DNA of 6,919 bases from the NCBI GenBank assembly GCA_905214855.1, contig CAJMNU010000077.1, forward strand, positions 1 to 6,919, given 5' to 3'. This document shows positions 6,279 to 6,919 of this stretch, one piece after another; position 1 is the first letter of the stretch; each line of letters begins with the position of its first letter. The notes under the pieces were generated by a model. That model was not told the DNA's origin. It did no database searches and was given only the letters and a program-made list of their open reading frames with translations. The DNA is from an uncultured bacterium. Lineage in GTDB: Bacteria > Bacillota > Clostridia > Lachnospirales > Lachnospiraceae. Position numbers and translations under genes: made by a program.

Positions 6279-6905
6279 ATGAATGAACAAGTTATTTTAC
6301 GAGAATATCAGGAAACAGATCGAATTGTACTAGAGGGTATTATCAGAAAAACATGGAAATATGACAGATTTTGTTCTCCTAAAATTGCTTCAAAAATGGC
6401 AAATGTATATTTAAATAGCTGCCTCACAAATCAAACCTTTACAAGAGTTGCTGTTGTTGGAGATACACCTATTGGTATTATTATAGGAAAAAATATCCAA
6501 ACACATAAATGTCCTCTAAAACTTTGGATAAAATGGCTGTATTCCATCCTTTCACTTTTCAGCTCCAAAGAAGGTCGGAAAATTTCAAAAATGTTTGGCA
6601 ATGTTGACGAGATCGATAAAGAACTACTTTCTGCCTACAATAAGGATTATAAAGGGGAATTGTCTTTCTTTGCCATTGACGAGACATGCCGCGGAAAAGG
6701 ATTGGGGAAAAAGTTGTTTCAATCTCTTGTAGACTATATGAGATCACAGAATATTCCTGAATTTTATCTGTTTACTGATACCAGCTGCAACTATCCTTTT
6801 TATGAACACTTAGGTCTCATACGACGTGGCGAAAAGCAACAGACCATACATATAAGTGAAGAAACAGGCAATATGACTTTTTTCATTTATGACTATTCTT
6901 GCTGA
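6279..6905 (+). CDS. GNAT-family N-acetyltransferase
   Basis: A 208-residue soluble enzyme predicted to transfer the acetyl group of acetyl-CoA to an amine. The N-terminal strand VILREYQETD (5-14) is the usual GNAT beginning. The acetyl-CoA pyrophosphate loop is RGKGLG (138-143, RxxGxG), preceded by the beta-4 strand ELSFFAID (127-134) and followed by helix KLFQSLVDYMRS. The late segment FYLFTD and NYPFYEHLGLIRRGE (171-185) match motif B, with Tyr175 the likely general acid. Between about 74 and 122 lies an extended, partly hydrophobic insertion (LWIKWLYSILSLF at 82-94) that probably shapes the acceptor pocket. It follows the MATE gene on the same strand after 80 bases and may be read from the same transcript. 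The acceptor is unknown; a drug-modifying role beside an efflux pump is plausible but unproven. Confidence 0.9.
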   Translation: MNEQVILREYQETDRIVLEGIIRKTWKYDRFCSPKIASKMANVYLNSCLTNQTFTRVAVVGDTPIGIIIGKNIQTHKCPLKLWIKWLYSILSLFSSKEGRKISKMFGNVDEIDKELLSAYNKDYKGELSFFAIDETCRGKGLGKKLFQSLVDYMRSQNIPEFYLFTDTSCNYPFYEHLGLIRRGEKQQTIHISEETGNMTFFIYDYSC

Positions 6906-6919
6906 TACAGTAAAACTAC

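Noticed and set aside
6524..6562. Transmembrane helix in the acetyltransferase
   Set aside because: The hydrophobic run LWIKWLYSILSLF is short, interrupted by Lys, and sits within a GNAT fold, so it is more likely buried or amphipathic.

Overview
The window looks like chromosomal DNA of a strictly anaerobic, low-GC Bacillota bacterium, most likely a gut Clostridia / Lachnospiraceae member. This is inferred from the AT-rich third positions, strong AGGAGG-type ribosome binding sites, two oxygen-sensitive FMN/FAD/[4Fe-4S] flavoenzymes in tandem, and a MepA-type MATE pump under a MerR regulator. No phage, insertion sequence, CRISPR or RNA gene is visible.

Left half (1-3896): two consecutive plus-strand genes, 47 bp apart, encode large Old Yellow Enzyme-type NADH:flavin oxidoreductases with the three-part 2,4-dienoyl-CoA reductase / BaiCD-BaiH layout (FMN TIM barrel, four-Cys [4Fe-4S] site, FAD/NADH module). 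The first lacks its N-terminus because the window starts inside it. The second is complete and carries the active-site signature HGDR where dienoyl-CoA reductases have a catalytic tyrosine. As I recall it, HGDR marks gut bilirubin reductases (BilR), so this gene is a candidate bilirubin-to-urobilinogen reductase of the long, self-contained kind. The upstream paralogue has a different non-tyrosine active site (His) and may act on the same or a related substrate. A very strong, probably bidirectional terminator closes this pair.

Right half (3955-6905): a minus-strand MerR-family regulator with a GyrI-like ligand-binding domain is divergent from a MATE multidrug efflux gene. The short region between them has the classic MerR layout: a -35 and a -10 box 19 bp apart, with a perfect 6+1+6 dyad in the spacer, and a back-to-back promoter for the regulator. 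A GNAT acetyltransferase follows the MATE gene on the same strand after 80 bp.

Taken together, a two-enzyme anaerobic reductive operon sits next to a separate ligand-induced efflux/resistance cassette. The terminator between them argues for independent transcription. A functional link, such as efflux responding to bile pigments or other amphipathic host compounds, is only a hypothesis.
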